A stretch of DNA of 36,613 nucleotides from Fimenecus sp964527585 (GTDB taxonomy: Bacteria > Bacillota > Clostridia > Oscillospirales > Acutalibacteraceae): assembly GCA_964527585.1 (NCBI GenBank), contig CAZGPE010000013.1, positions 1-36,613 on the forward strand. The letters are read 5' to 3'. The position numbers were made by a program, and so were the translations under genes. This document shows, one piece after another, positions 1 through 8,613 of this stretch (the first letter of the stretch is position 1; the number at the start of each line of letters is the position of its first letter). The notes under the pieces were generated by a model. That model saw nothing but the letters and a program-made list of their open reading frames with translations, was not told the origin of the DNA and ran no database searches.

Positions 1-701
1 GGTTTTATTATTGGAGAGGTTTCTGCCGTGATTGGCTTTATTCTCTTAATATCAAGCCGGAAAACCTCAGACTCCGTGATCACGATCCCGAAGAACTTTG
101 CTTCTATTCCAAAGCGACAACCGACTTTGAATATATGTTCCCGTTCGGTTGGGGCGAACTTTGGGGCATTGCGGACAGAACGGATTACGACCTTACACAG
201 CATATAAAGACAAGCGGAAAATCGCTTGAATACTTCGATCCGACTACAAACGAAAAATATGTTCCTTATGTAATCGAACCTTCTTTGGGCGTAGAGCGTT
301 TGTTCCTTGCTCTTCTTACCGAAGCTTATGACGAAGAAGTAGTTGACGAGAGCAAAAACGACACAAGAGTTGTTATGCATTTCCACCCTGCAATCGCTCC
401 CGTTAAAGCGGCGGTTCTTCCTCTTTCGAAGAAACTTTCCGAAAAAGCCGATGAAATATATGCCGAACTTTCAAAACATTTCAATGTTGAATATGACGAT
501 GCCGGTTCTATCGGAAAAAGATACCGCCGTCAAGATGAAATCGGAACACCTTATTGCATCACGGTTGATTTCGAAACTGTCGGAGACGAAAACACACCTG
601 CGGATAATTGTGTAACCGTAAGAGACAGAGATACAATGGAACAGGTTAGAATTCCGATTTCGCAACTTGTTGATTTCATTTCGGAAAGAATTGATTTCTG
701 A
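1..701 (+). CDS. glyS: Glycyl-tRNA synthetase, C-terminal part (5' truncated by window)
   Basis: The enzyme charges tRNA-Gly with glycine in the cytosol. The reading frame is open from base 3, so the gene starts left of the window and only about 232 codons are present. The visible part holds the end of the class II catalytic core: FPFGWGELWGIADRTDYDL, then class II motif 3 (IEPSLGVERL). A C-terminal anticodon-binding domain follows, from about HPAIAPVKAAVLPL to the stop (GSIGKRYRRQDEIGTPYCI). This matches the single-chain alpha2-type GlyRS of Gram-positives and archaea, not the alpha2beta2 GlyQ/GlyS pair. The next gene starts 20 bases after the stop with its own ribosome binding site, so co-transcription is likely. 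Family assignment is firm; the symbol follows single-chain usage. Confidence 0.95.
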   Translation, partial: FYYWRGFCRDWLYSLNIKPENLRLRDHDPEELCFYSKATTDFEYMFPFGWGELWGIADRTDYDLTQHIKTSGKSLEYFDPTTNEKYVPYVIEPSLGVERLFLALLTEAYDEEVVDESKNDTRVVMHFHPAIAPVKAAVLPLSKKLSEKADEIYAELSKHFNVEYDDAGSIGKRYRRQDEIGTPYCITVDFETVGDENTPADNCVTVRDRDTMEQVRIPISQLVDFISERIDF

Positions 702-721
702 GATATGTCGGAGGTTTGATT

Positions 722-1675
722 ATGTCGGATAAATTGGGTGAAAATTTACTTCTTGTTATAAATCCGGTTTCGGGAAAGAAGCTTGCGAAAAAGTATTCGC
801 ACAGAATAATCGAACGCTTTGGACAGGCGGGATTCAATGTTACCTGTGTTTATACCAAGATTGATGAGAACGCATACGAAATAGTCAGAAAAAGAGCGGA
901 TGAATTTGACTTTATCGTGTGTGTCGGGGGAGACGGAACTCTTAAAGAGACAGTTTGCGGAGTAATAGAACTGAAAAAAGATATACCGATAGGATACATT
1001 CCTATGGGGTCTACCAACGACTTTGCCCATTCGCTCGGCATACCTACGGAAATTGATAAATCAATAGAAAACATTATCAACGGCTCGGCGAGAGCTGTTG
1101 ATATGGGAGTTTTCGGAGATAATGTATTTGTTTATGTTGCGGCATTCGGTAATTTTACCGCAATTTCCTATTCTGCGAGCCAAAAACTCAAGAATGTTTT
1201 GGGGAAAAACGCTTATTATCTTAATGCGGTCAGTGAGTTTTTCAAAATGAAAGGATACCACGCCAGAATCGAAGCCGACGGAGAGGTGTTTGAAGGCGAT
1301 TACTTTTATGCCGAAGCCTCCAATTCGTATAATGTCGGCGGAATGCCGGTTTTACACAATCTCGGTGTTCGGTTTGATGACGGAAAACATGAGTTGGTGC
1401 TTGTTGAGATGTTCAAATCGGTTTCCGATATTCTCGGACTGGTAAACGATATGATACATAAAACGGTTGCAAAAAACAAATTGGTAACCTTTAGGCATTG
1501 CGACGAAATTAAATTCTGTTTTGATGAGCCTACGGCGTTTACTCTTGACGGAGAGTTCGGCGGAGAACAGACTGATGTTACGGTGAAAACTCTTAAACAC
1601 GCAGTGAAAATTATTACCGAAAATCCGTTGCCTGTGGAAAAAGACAGCCTTTTGGAAGAAACGGTAAGCGTATAA
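722..1675 (+). CDS. YegS/DagK-family lipid (diacylglycerol-type) kinase
   Basis: Soluble or membrane-associated ATP-dependent lipid kinase of the DAGK catalytic family; likely substrates are diacylglycerol or related lipids, but the substrate cannot be read from the sequence. The nucleotide-binding signature GGDGT is at residues 69-73, followed by the family motif PMGSTNDFAHSLGIP at about residues 97-111. A C-terminal beta-sandwich segment contains TLDGEFGG, and total length is 317 residues, usual for the family. The start is the ATG at 722: a GGAGG at 710-714 sits 7 bases ahead of it, while an in-frame TTG six bases earlier lacks correct spacing. It lies directly downstream of the GlyRS gene and is closed by a terminator at 1686. 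Confidence 0.9.
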   Translation: MSDKLGENLLLVINPVSGKKLAKKYSHRIIERFGQAGFNVTCVYTKIDENAYEIVRKRADEFDFIVCVGGDGTLKETVCGVIELKKDIPIGYIPMGSTNDFAHSLGIPTEIDKSIENIINGSARAVDMGVFGDNVFVYVAAFGNFTAISYSASQKLKNVLGKNAYYLNAVSEFFKMKGYHARIEADGEVFEGDYFYAEASNSYNVGGMPVLHNLGVRFDDGKHELVLVEMFKSVSDILGLVNDMIHKTVAKNKLVTFRHCDEIKFCFDEPTAFTLDGEFGGEQTDVTVKTLKHAVKIITENPLPVEKDSLLEETVSV

Positions 1676-1685
1676 AACATAACTT

Positions 1686-1720
1686 CAAGTCCTTTTGTAA
1701 AAGAAAGGACTTGTTTTTAT
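1686..1720 (+). terminator. Intrinsic terminator after the lipid kinase gene
   Basis: A perfect 10-bp stem (CAAGTCCTTT at 1686-1695 with AAAGGACTTG at 1704-1713) and an 8-base loop are followed by a run of five T. It ends the glyS-lipid kinase unit. Confidence 0.9.
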
Positions 1721-1758
1721 TCTAAATATTAACAAAAGGTAAATAATATAAAAATGCA

Positions 1759-1787
1759 TTGACTTATTATAAATGTCGGTGTAAAAT
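1759..1787 (+). promoter_or_regulatory. Sigma-A promoter of the marR-ABC exporter operon
   Basis: TTGACT at 1759-1764, a 17-base spacer and TAAAAT at 1782-1787. The expected start site near 1794 falls inside the inverted repeat at 1790-1816. Confidence 0.8.
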
Positions 1788-1789
1788 AA

Positions 1790-1816
1790 TTAACCGATTA
1801 AATATAAATCGACTAA
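1790..1816 (+). promoter_or_regulatory. Probable MarR operator (inverted repeat)
   Basis: Imperfect palindrome: left arm TTAACCGATT (1790-1799) and right arm AATCGACTAA (1807-1816), separated by 7 bases. It overlaps the predicted transcription start and lies 20 bases ahead of the marR start. MarR dimers usually bind such 16-28 bp palindromes in their own promoters, so autorepression is the simplest reading. Confidence 0.65.
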
Positions 1817-1836
1817 TTTATTTTTGAGGTAGCATT

Positions 1837-2316
1837 ATGTTTGAATTAAAGGAAATCAGCGATTCTTTTATTCGGCTTGACTGTGCAAAACGCTTCACTA
1901 TGCAGAATATGCTGAAAGACAGCGGCGTTTATTTCGGGCAGCCGCCTATTCTCGAATATATCGACGAAAAAGGAGCGTGCACGCAAAACGAATTGGCAAA
2001 GGCCCTCGGTGTATCTCCGGCTTCGATTGCGGTGTCGGTAAAAAGGATGCAAAAAAGCGGGCTTATCGAAAAAATAACCGATGACAACGATTTGAGATGC
2101 AACAGGATTTCAACAACCGAAAAAGGAAAACGGCTTACAAAAGAAATTCATTCTAAATTCGACCTGGTTGACAGAATGGCGTATGCCGGGTTTTCAAATG
2201 AAGAACTTGTCGAATTAAAAATGTATCTTGACCGAATATGCAACAATCTTAATTTCGAGTCAAACGAAAAAATATGTTCAATGTTAATGAAAGGAAACGG
2301 AGGCAGTAAAGAGTGA
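1837..2316 (+). CDS. MarR-family transcriptional regulator
   Basis: A 159-residue winged-helix repressor, normal length for MarR. The DNA-binding part runs over about residues 35-100: the recognition helix region is TQNELAKALGVSPASIAVSVKRM and the wing is IEKITDDNDLRCNRISTTEKG, with the conserved Asp-x-x-Asp-x-Arg pattern (DDNDLR). Ends form the dimerization helices. The ATG at 1837 follows a GAGGT at 1826-1830. Its stop overlaps the start of the ABC exporter gene, so it almost certainly controls that exporter in response to an exported or toxic compound. A promoter with an overlapping inverted repeat lies directly upstream. The ligand cannot be told. Confidence 0.93.
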   Translation: MFELKEISDSFIRLDCAKRFTMQNMLKDSGVYFGQPPILEYIDEKGACTQNELAKALGVSPASIAVSVKRMQKSGLIEKITDDNDLRCNRISTTEKGKRLTKEIHSKFDLVDRMAYAGFSNEELVELKMYLDRICNNLNFESNEKICSMLMKGNGGSKE

Positions 2317-4082
2317 TTAAATTACTTAAATACGCAAAAAAATATATGCTTTATGCGATTATCAGTCCGTTGCTTATGATAGGAGAAGTAATATTCGAAC
2401 TTCTTATCCCTCAGGTAATGGCCGATATCGTGGAAACGATACGATTGACGGAAACAGTCGATGCTTTGGGACAGCAGGATGCTATCGCATCAATTATTTC
2501 CATGGGTGTAAAAATGTTGATTTACGCTTTGTGTTCGCTGTTCTGCGGAGCAATGGCGGCAAGAGTGGCTTCTGTTGCCGGTATGGGCTTCGGAGCGAGT
2601 GTGAGAAACGCACTTATCAAAAAAATACAGAGTTTCTCGTTTTCGAATATTGATAAGTTTTCCACAGCTTCGCTTATTACAAGAACAACAACCGATGTCA
2701 ACACGGTTCAGAACACTTTCCTTATGCTTATCAGAGGTATATTCAGAGCGCCGATTATGCTTGTTACCGCACTGATAATCTGCTTGAAAAAGAGCAAAGA
2801 AGTAACAAGTGTGTTCGCATTTGTTTTGCCTATTATGGTTATTGTTCTTGCGATTTTCGGACCGATAGCGATAAAACGCTTTAAGGTAATGCTTAAAAAG
2901 TTTGACGGACTTAACGCTTCGATTCAGGAAAACTTTATGAACATAAGAGTTGTTAAGTCGTTTGTCCGTTCGGATTATGAAAAAGACAAATTCAAAAAGT
3001 CAAACGACTCTCTTTACGATGCATCTATTCACGCCGAAAAATTACTTATTCTCGGTGAACCGATGCTGATGATTCTTTTGTATATAACAATTCTTGCGAT
3101 ATTGATAGTATCTACAAAAGTAATTGCCGAAGGCAGTTTGCTTGTCGGTGAGTTTACGGCGATTTTCACATATATAATGCAGATTATTATGAGTTTCCTT
3201 ATGACGATAGCAATGCTTGCGCAGTTCTTTATGTCGGAAGCGAGTGCAAAGCGTATTTGGGAAGTGCTTGACGAAGTTCCCGATATACAGGATCCCGAAA
3301 ATGCCGTTGAGCAGGTTGCGGACGGAAGTATTGAATTTAAGAATGTTTCTTTCCGTTATAACGAGAACAAAGAAATAATTAAAAACGCTTCTTTCAAAAT
3401 CGAAAGCGGAGAAATGATAGGAATAATGGGATCGACGGGAAGTTCTAAAACTTCGCTTGTTCAGTTGATTGCCCGTTTATACGATACTACCGACGGAGAA
3501 GTTATTGTCGGCGGAAGAAATGTCCGAGAGTACAAAGTACACGCTTTGCGTGATGCGGTAAGTATGGTTCTTCAGAAAAATGTGCTTTTCTCGGGAACGA
3601 TTGCCGATAATCTTCGTTGGGGCGACAAAAACGCTACCGACAGCGAGGTTGAACAGGCGTGTAAAATCGCAGATGCCGATTCGTTTATAAAATCCTTCCC
3701 CGACGGCTATCAGACTGATCTCGGTCAAGGCGGAGTTAATGTTTCCGGCGGACAAAAACAAAGACTTTGTATTGCCAGAGCGTTACTTAAAAAGCCGAAA
3801 ATACTTATACTCGATGACTCTACAAGCGCTGTCGATTCGGCAACGGATGCCCGCATAAGACAGGGGCTTCGCAAGAGTATTCCCGATACAACGAAAATTA
3901 TTATCGCACAGAGAGTTTCTTCAGTGTCGGATTGCGATAAAATAATAATTCTCGATAACGGAACAATAAACGATATAGGAACGCATGAAGAACTCCTTGA
4001 ACGCAATGAAATTTACCGTGATGTATATTTCTCACAGCAAAAGGGTTCGGATGATTTTGATGAAGTCGGAGGTGAGAACTAA
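2313..4082 (+). CDS. Heterodimeric ABC exporter, subunit with degenerate ATP site
   Basis: Membrane exporter half: six transmembrane helices in roughly residues 12-310, then an ATP-binding domain. Walker A is GSTGSSKT (residues 373-380, Lys379) and the signature is VSGGQKQRL. Walker B is LILDD: Asp501 is followed by Asp502, where active subunits carry the catalytic Glu. The switch (H-loop) His is replaced by Gln533 (IAQR). These two losses mark the degenerate partner of heterodimeric exporters of the BmrCD, LmrCD and TM287/288 kind. The start is a GTG at 2313 that overlaps the marR stop, with AAACGGAGG upstream. The stop overlaps the second subunit start (TAATG), so the two are translationally coupled. 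The substrate is unknown; drugs or antimicrobial peptides are plausible. Confidence 0.93.
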   Translation: MIKLLKYAKKYMLYAIISPLLMIGEVIFELLIPQVMADIVETIRLTETVDALGQQDAIASIISMGVKMLIYALCSLFCGAMAARVASVAGMGFGASVRNALIKKIQSFSFSNIDKFSTASLITRTTTDVNTVQNTFLMLIRGIFRAPIMLVTALIICLKKSKEVTSVFAFVLPIMVIVLAIFGPIAIKRFKVMLKKFDGLNASIQENFMNIRVVKSFVRSDYEKDKFKKSNDSLYDASIHAEKLLILGEPMLMILLYITILAILIVSTKVIAEGSLLVGEFTAIFTYIMQIIMSFLMTIAMLAQFFMSEASAKRIWEVLDEVPDIQDPENAVEQVADGSIEFKNVSFRYNENKEIIKNASFKIESGEMIGIMGSTGSSKTSLVQLIARLYDTTDGEVIVGGRNVREYKVHALRDAVSMVLQKNVLFSGTIADNLRWGDKNATDSEVEQACKIADADSFIKSFPDGYQTDLGQGGVNVSGGQKQRLCIARALLKKPKILILDDSTSAVDSATDARIRQGLRKSIPDTTKIIIAQRVSSVSDCDKIIILDNGTINDIGTHEELLERNEIYRDVYFSQQKGSDDFDEVGGEN

Positions 4083-5977
4083 TGCCGGGACCTAAAAACA
4101 GACCGCCAATGCAAAAGCCCGAAAATACGATGGGTACGGTAAAAAGACTTATAAAATATATCAGCAAGCAAAAATCCTTGCTTGTCGGAATGATAGTTTT
4201 TGTTGTTATAAGTTCTTTGGCAACTGTTGCGGCATCTGTATTTATACAGCCGATAGTCGACGATTTGCTCATTCCGGTTGTCGGAAAAGAATTTTCCGCA
4301 GAACTTTTCAAACCGATGCTTAAGATGTTTGCAATGCTTATTGCGGTTGCGCTTATCGGAGCGGGAGCGTCTTACGGTAAATCGAGATGTTCGGTTTATC
4401 TTACTCAAAAAACTCTTAACAACTTAAGAAAAGATTTGTTTGATTCGGTAGAAGATTTGCCGATTAGTTTCTTCGATTCAAGACCTAACGGCGAAATAAT
4501 GAGCCGATTTACCAATGATGTTGAGTCCCTCAGAGCGTTTTTAAGTCAAGGACTTACACAACTTGTTTCTTCTGCGATTACAATAATCGGTTCTTTTTGC
4601 ATTATGCTTTATTACAGCTGGAAACTGACCGTTTTAGTTGTTTTGATGGTTCTTGTTATGCTTGCGCTTACCAAATATTTGGGCGGAAAAAGTTCTTACT
4701 ACTTCAAAAAGCAGCAAAAAGAAATCGGTGAAGTAAACGGATATATCGAAGAAATTATCGAAGGGCAAAAGGTCGTTAAAGTTTTCAATCATGAACAGGA
4801 AGTACAAAATCATTTTGAAAACATTAACGAAGAACTTCGTAAGGCATCAACAGGAGCGAATACATTTGCGAGCATACTTATGCCGTTGATGAACAACCTT
4901 TCGCATGTCAACTATGCCATTACAGCCGCACTCGGCGGAATTCTTGCCGTAAAAGGTTTCATGACAGCGGGCGGAATTGTTGCTTTCCTTACAAACTCAA
5001 AGAACTTTTCACAACCCATAAGCCAACTTTCACAGCAGTTTAACAATGCGATTGCTGCGATAGCGGGTGCTGAAAGAATTTTCGAATATATCGACGAAAA
5101 ACCGGAAACGGATGAAGGATATGTAACTCTTGTAAATGCAAAATTCGACAGTAACGGCGAATTGCATGAATGTAAAGAGCATACGGGAATCTGGGCATGG
5201 AAACATCAGCATCAAGCGGATTCAAGCATAACTTATCAGCAGTTGAAAGGTGATGTGGTGTTCGAAAATGTTACTTTCAGTTACGACGGAAAGAAAACGG
5301 TTTTGAAAAACATATCTCTTTATGCGAAACCCGGTCAAAAAATCGCATTTGTCGGTTCGACCGGTGCGGGAAAAACAACGATTACCAATTTGCTTAACCG
5401 TTTTTATGAAATTTCCGACGGTAAAATAAGATATGACGGAATAAATATACAGAAAATCAAAAAAGACGATTTGCGCAGATCTCTTTCAATGGTTCTTCAG
5501 GATACACATTTATTTAACGGAACAATCGAAGATAACATTAAATACGGAAATCTTGATGCTACGCATGAACAGGTGGTCGAAGCGGCTAAACTCGCAAATG
5601 CTCATTCGTTTATTATGTCGCTTGAACACGGATACGATACAATGCTTACGGGAGACGGAGCCAATCTTTCACAGGGACAGCGCCAACTTTTAAGCATTGC
5701 CAGAGCGGCCGTAGCGGATCCGCCGGTTCTCGTGCTTGACGAGGCTACAAGTTCGATAGACACAAGAACGGAAAAACTTATCGAACAGGGTACCGATAAA
5801 CTTATGCAGGGCAGAACGGTATTTGTTATTGCACACAGACTTTCTACCGTCAGAAATTCGGATGCGATAATGGTTCTTGAGAACGGTGAAATTATCGAGC
5901 GTGGCGATCATGATGACCTTATAGAGCAAAAAGGCAGATATTATCAGCTTTATACGGGCCAGTTTGAACTTTCCTGA
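4082..5977 (+). CDS. Heterodimeric ABC exporter, catalytically competent subunit
   Basis: Second half-transporter, 631 residues. About six transmembrane helices lie in residues 30-335, followed by an ATP-binding domain with Walker A GSTGAGKT (Lys431), signature LSQGQRQLL, Walker B LVLDEATSSID (Asp553, Glu554) and switch His585 (IAHR). All catalytic residues are present, unlike its partner. Between the membrane part and the nucleotide-binding domain there is an insertion of about 40 residues (around YVTLVNAKF to TGIWAWKHQH). A similar insert occurs in related Firmicutes exporters; its function is unknown to me. The ATG at 4082 overlaps the stop of the partner. An intrinsic terminator follows the stop. 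Confidence 0.94.
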   Translation: MPGPKNRPPMQKPENTMGTVKRLIKYISKQKSLLVGMIVFVVISSLATVAASVFIQPIVDDLLIPVVGKEFSAELFKPMLKMFAMLIAVALIGAGASYGKSRCSVYLTQKTLNNLRKDLFDSVEDLPISFFDSRPNGEIMSRFTNDVESLRAFLSQGLTQLVSSAITIIGSFCIMLYYSWKLTVLVVLMVLVMLALTKYLGGKSSYYFKKQQKEIGEVNGYIEEIIEGQKVVKVFNHEQEVQNHFENINEELRKASTGANTFASILMPLMNNLSHVNYAITAALGGILAVKGFMTAGGIVAFLTNSKNFSQPISQLSQQFNNAIAAIAGAERIFEYIDEKPETDEGYVTLVNAKFDSNGELHECKEHTGIWAWKHQHQADSSITYQQLKGDVVFENVTFSYDGKKTVLKNISLYAKPGQKIAFVGSTGAGKTTITNLLNRFYEISDGKIRYDGINIQKIKKDDLRRSLSMVLQDTHLFNGTIEDNIKYGNLDATHEQVVEAAKLANAHSFIMSLEHGYDTMLTGDGANLSQGQRQLLSIARAAVADPPVLVLDEATSSIDTRTEKLIEQGTDKLMQGRTVFVIAHRLSTVRNSDAIMVLENGEIIERGDHDDLIEQKGRYYQLYTGQFELS

Positions 5978-5987
5978 TATCAAAAGC

Positions 5988-6029
5988 AAAGGGGTAAACA
6001 CGCAGTACAGCGGTTGTTTATCCCTTTTT
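5988..6029 (+). terminator. Intrinsic terminator after the ABC exporter operon
   Basis: A 13-bp stem with one G-U pair (5988-6000 with 6015-6027) followed by a T-rich tract. The -35 box of the next promoter starts at its end. Confidence 0.85.
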
Positions 6030-6030
6030 A

Positions 6031-6059
6031 TTTACAAAGTAAGTGCATTGTGATAAAAT
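6031..6059 (+). promoter_or_regulatory. Promoter of the aminotransferase-rsmA unit
   Basis: TTTACA at 6031-6036, a 17-base spacer and TAAAAT at 6054-6059, with an extended -10 TG at 6051-6052. The predicted leader is about 24 bases. Confidence 0.75.
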
Positions 6060-6089
6060 ATCAAAAAAGTTTAGTTTCAGGTGTAAATA

Positions 6090-7277
6090 ATGGATTACAG
6101 ATTTTCAGACAGAATTTCAACTTTACAGCCGTCTGCGATAAGAGAAATATTAAAGGCGACTTCCGACCCGTCGGTAATTCCTTTTGCGGCGGGAAACCCC
6201 GATGTTGCGGCTTTCCCGATTGATGATGTAAAAGCGATTTCAAAAAGGATTTTCGAAGAAATGCCGATTACCGCTCTTCAGTACGGTATAACGGAAGGCT
6301 ATGCGCCGTTAAGAGAAAACATTCGCTCTTATGTGAAAAAAAGTAAAAACATCGGAAGAGATTTTGACAGCGTTATAATAACTTCAGGCGCAACTCAGAT
6401 TATGGATCTTATGACGAAAGTTTTCTGTAATTTCGGAGATACGGTAATCTGCGAAACCCCTTCGTTTATCGGGTCTTTGAATTGTTTTCGTTCTTACGGA
6501 TGCAACCTTAAAGGAGTACCTGTCGAAGCGGATGGGATGAACATTGAAATTCTCGAAAAACAGCTTAAAGAAAACCCTAATACCAGATTTATTTATACGA
6601 TAACTAATTTTCAAAATCCGTCGGGTGTAACGATGAGTTTTGAAAAGAGAAAACAGGTTTATGCGCTTGCAAAGAAGTACGGAGTTTTAATTTTAGAAGA
6701 TAATCCTTACGGTGATTTAAGGGTTGCGGGAGAAGATATTCCGACAATAAAAAGTATGGACGAGGACGGAATAGTGGTTTATGCAGGCTCTTTTTCAAAA
6801 ATTCTCGCTCCCGGAATCAGAGTCGGATACATTGTGGCACCCGAAAAAATAATTTCGAAAATGACTGTCGGTAAGCAGGCGGCCGATACCCATTCCGCTA
6901 TGTTTTCTCAAATTCTTGTTGACGAATGGATGAAAACAACCGATTTTGAAGCGCATATAGAAAAAATCAGAACGATTTATAAGCGTAAACTTAATTTGAT
7001 GTGTGATTTGATTGACGAAAAATTGGACGGATTTGTAAAGTATGTCCGTCCGCAAGGCGGCTTGTTTGTTTGGTGCGAATTGCCCGAAAGCATAGAAATG
7101 CCGGAGTTCGTTCAAAGATGTGTTCAAAATAAAGTTGCCGTTGTTCCCGGAAATGCGTTTGCGGTTGAGGAAAACGAAAAAACAAATTGTTTCAGAATGA
7201 ATTTCTCAACACCTACAGATGAAAAAATTGTCGAAGGGATGAATATAATCGAAAAGGTGAAACTCAGTTATGTATAA
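6090..7277 (+). CDS. PLP-dependent aminotransferase (class I/II, 2-aminoadipate transaminase-like)
   Basis: Cytosolic fold-type I aminotransferase, 395 residues. The cofactor lysine is Lys237 in SFSKILAPGIRVGY. The aspartate that contacts the pyridine nitrogen is in the LEDNPYGDL region, the asparagine is in NFQNPSGVT, and the C-terminal carboxylate-binding arginine is in FRMNFSTP. It resembles the catalytic half of MocR regulators and LysN/2-aminoadipate transaminases, but no N-terminal helix-turn-helix is present, so it is a free enzyme. The amino donor and acceptor cannot be assigned. It has its own promoter at 6031 and overlaps rsmA by 8 bases. The Shine-Dalgarno sequence before the ATG is weak (CAGGTG). 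Confidence 0.88.
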   Translation: MDYRFSDRISTLQPSAIREILKATSDPSVIPFAAGNPDVAAFPIDDVKAISKRIFEEMPITALQYGITEGYAPLRENIRSYVKKSKNIGRDFDSVIITSGATQIMDLMTKVFCNFGDTVICETPSFIGSLNCFRSYGCNLKGVPVEADGMNIEILEKQLKENPNTRFIYTITNFQNPSGVTMSFEKRKQVYALAKKYGVLILEDNPYGDLRVAGEDIPTIKSMDEDGIVVYAGSFSKILAPGIRVGYIVAPEKIISKMTVGKQAADTHSAMFSQILVDEWMKTTDFEAHIEKIRTIYKRKLNLMCDLIDEKLDGFVKYVRPQGGLFVWCELPESIEMPEFVQRCVQNKVAVVPGNAFAVEENEKTNCFRMNFSTPTDEKIVEGMNIIEKVKLSYV

Positions 7278-8133
7278 TCTTTCTGATATAGGAACCGTTA
7301 AGTCAATACTTGAAAAACACGGTTTTACATTTTCAAAATCGCTCGGACAGAATTTCCTTATCAATCCGAGTGTGTGTCCTTCAATGGCGCAGGAAGCGGT
7401 AATTACACAAAACGACGGAATAATCGAAATCGGTGCGGGTGTCGGGGTGCTGACCGCCGAACTTTGCAAAAGAGCCAAAAAAGTCGTTTCGATTGAACTT
7501 GATAAAAGGTTGTTGCCCGTGCTTGACGAAACTCTTGCGGGTTTTGACAATTTCGAAGTGGTAAACGAAGATGTTCTGAAAGTTGACTTGCATAAGCTTA
7601 TTGAGGAAAAATTTGCGGATTGCGAAAATGTATCGGTGTGTGCAAATTTACCGTACTATATAACTTCTCCCGTAATAATGAAATTGCTTGAAGAAAAACT
7701 GCCGATTAAGCAGATAATAGTTATGGTGCAAAAAGAAGCGGCTGACAGATTGACGGCGCAAGTCGGTTCGAGGGAGTCGGGAGCAATTACGGTTGCGGTT
7801 AATTACTATGCACAAGCGGAAAAACTGTTTAATGTATCGAAAGGTTCGTTTATTCCGAGTCCGAAAGTCGATTCTGCGGTTATACGGCTGTCGGTTTACG
7901 GCCATACTCCGATTGAGGTTGATGACGAGAAATTATTTTTCAAAATCGTTAAAGCGATGTTTATGCAACGGAGAAAAACGGCTCTTAATTCCGTGTCGTC
8001 TGGACTCGGAGTCTCAAAACAAACGGTTGCTCGGGTGTTGGAAAGTATGGGGCTTACAGCAGACATACGGGCGGAAAAACTTACACTTTCGCAACTTTGT
8101 GAATTTTCAAATAAAATAAAAGAGGTAATGTAA
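7270..8133 (+). CDS. rsmA: 16S rRNA (adenine1518-N6/adenine1519-N6)-dimethyltransferase
   Basis: RsmA/KsgA dimethylates two adjacent adenines in the last helix of 16S rRNA during small-subunit maturation, using S-adenosylmethionine. The 287-residue length fits. N-terminal family motif KSLGQNFLINPS is at about residues 23-34. The SAM-binding glycine loop is EIGAGVGVLT (residues 53-62), the acidic ribose contact is in SIELD, and the catalytic NLPYY is at 126-130. The conserved FIPSPKVDSAV follows in the C-terminal half. The ATG overlaps the end of the aminotransferase gene, and the next gene starts one base after the stop, so all three are read together. Confidence 0.97.
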   Translation: MYNLSDIGTVKSILEKHGFTFSKSLGQNFLINPSVCPSMAQEAVITQNDGIIEIGAGVGVLTAELCKRAKKVVSIELDKRLLPVLDETLAGFDNFEVVNEDVLKVDLHKLIEEKFADCENVSVCANLPYYITSPVIMKLLEEKLPIKQIIVMVQKEAADRLTAQVGSRESGAITVAVNYYAQAEKLFNVSKGSFIPSPKVDSAVIRLSVYGHTPIEVDDEKLFFKIVKAMFMQRRKTALNSVSSGLGVSKQTVARVLESMGLTADIRAEKLTLSQLCEFSNKIKEVM

Positions 8134-8134
8134 A

Positions 8135-8383
8135 ATGTATTCATACAAAACACAGGGAACCTGTGCGGGACAGATAGATGTCGAACTTGACGGAGATGTA
8201 ATAAAAAGCGTTAAATTCTACGGCGGATGCAACGGTAATTTGCAGGGAATTTCGAGAATAGTTGTCGGAAAGACAATTGACGAAGTTGCTCAGGCTTTTG
8301 AAGGGGTTAAATGCGGATTTAAGCAAACATCATGCCCCGATCAACTTGTAAAGGCGTTGCGAGAGGCTAAAGAAAACGCTTAA
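8135..8383 (+). CDS. TSCPD domain protein (TIGR03905-type)
   Basis: An 82-residue cytosolic protein made of one TSCPD domain, named for the motif seen here near residue 66 (TSCPDQL). Four cysteines are placed as in the family: GTCAG, GGCNG, KCGF and TSCPD, suggesting metal or cofactor binding. The same domain ends some vitamin B12-dependent ribonucleotide reductases, but stand-alone copies have no settled function. The gene starts one base after the rsmA stop and is the last of the unit. No clear terminator is seen before the next promoter at 8393. Confidence 0.88.
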   Translation: MYSYKTQGTCAGQIDVELDGDVIKSVKFYGGCNGNLQGISRIVVGKTIDEVAQAFEGVKCGFKQTSCPDQLVKALREAKENA

Positions 8384-8392
8384 TTTTTACTG

Positions 8393-8421
8393 TTGACAAT
8401 TTCACGAAACGGTAATATAAT
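8393..8421 (+). promoter_or_regulatory. Consensus sigma-A promoter of the TPP riboswitch-thiT unit
   Basis: TTGACA at 8393-8398, a 17-base spacer and TATAAT at 8416-8421: both boxes match consensus exactly. The strong promoter fits a gene whose control is placed at the riboswitch. Confidence 0.92.
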
Positions 8422-8446
8422 CAATATCAAGCCAAGCGAAAAATCA

Positions 8447-8542
8447 ATACAGGGGTGCTGACGCAAGTCGGCTGAGATTACGGATAGTGCTTCGTGGACC
8501 CTTAAACCTGATGCGGATAATGCCGCCGTAGGAAGTCTGAAA
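8447..8542 (+). promoter_or_regulatory. TPP (THI-box) riboswitch
   Basis: Conserved thi-box elements occur in order: GGGGTGC (8452-8458), GGCTGAGA (about 8470-8477), GGACCCTT (about 8497-8504), ACCTGAT (8507-8513), then GGATAATGCC (8515-8524) and CGTAGGAAG. The aptamer binds thiamine pyrophosphate. It is followed by a terminator hairpin at 8556-8584 and the thiamine transporter gene, so binding most likely stops transcription before thiT. Confidence 0.96.
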
Positions 8543-8555
8543 CAAGTAATTTTCT

Positions 8556-8594
8556 GCCTTACGGTATTTGAAGTATCGTAAGGCTTAAATTTTT
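8556..8594 (+). terminator. TPP-controlled intrinsic terminator
   Basis: An 11-bp stem with one G-U pair (8556-8566 with 8574-8584), a 7-base loop and a U-rich tail up to 8594. CCGTAGG at 8526-8532, at the 3' edge of the aptamer, can pair with CCTTACGG at 8557-8564 apart from one bulged base, which offers an antiterminator for the ligand-free state. Confidence 0.8.
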
Positions 8595-8613
8595 GTTAAA
8601 GGACGGTTTTTCT

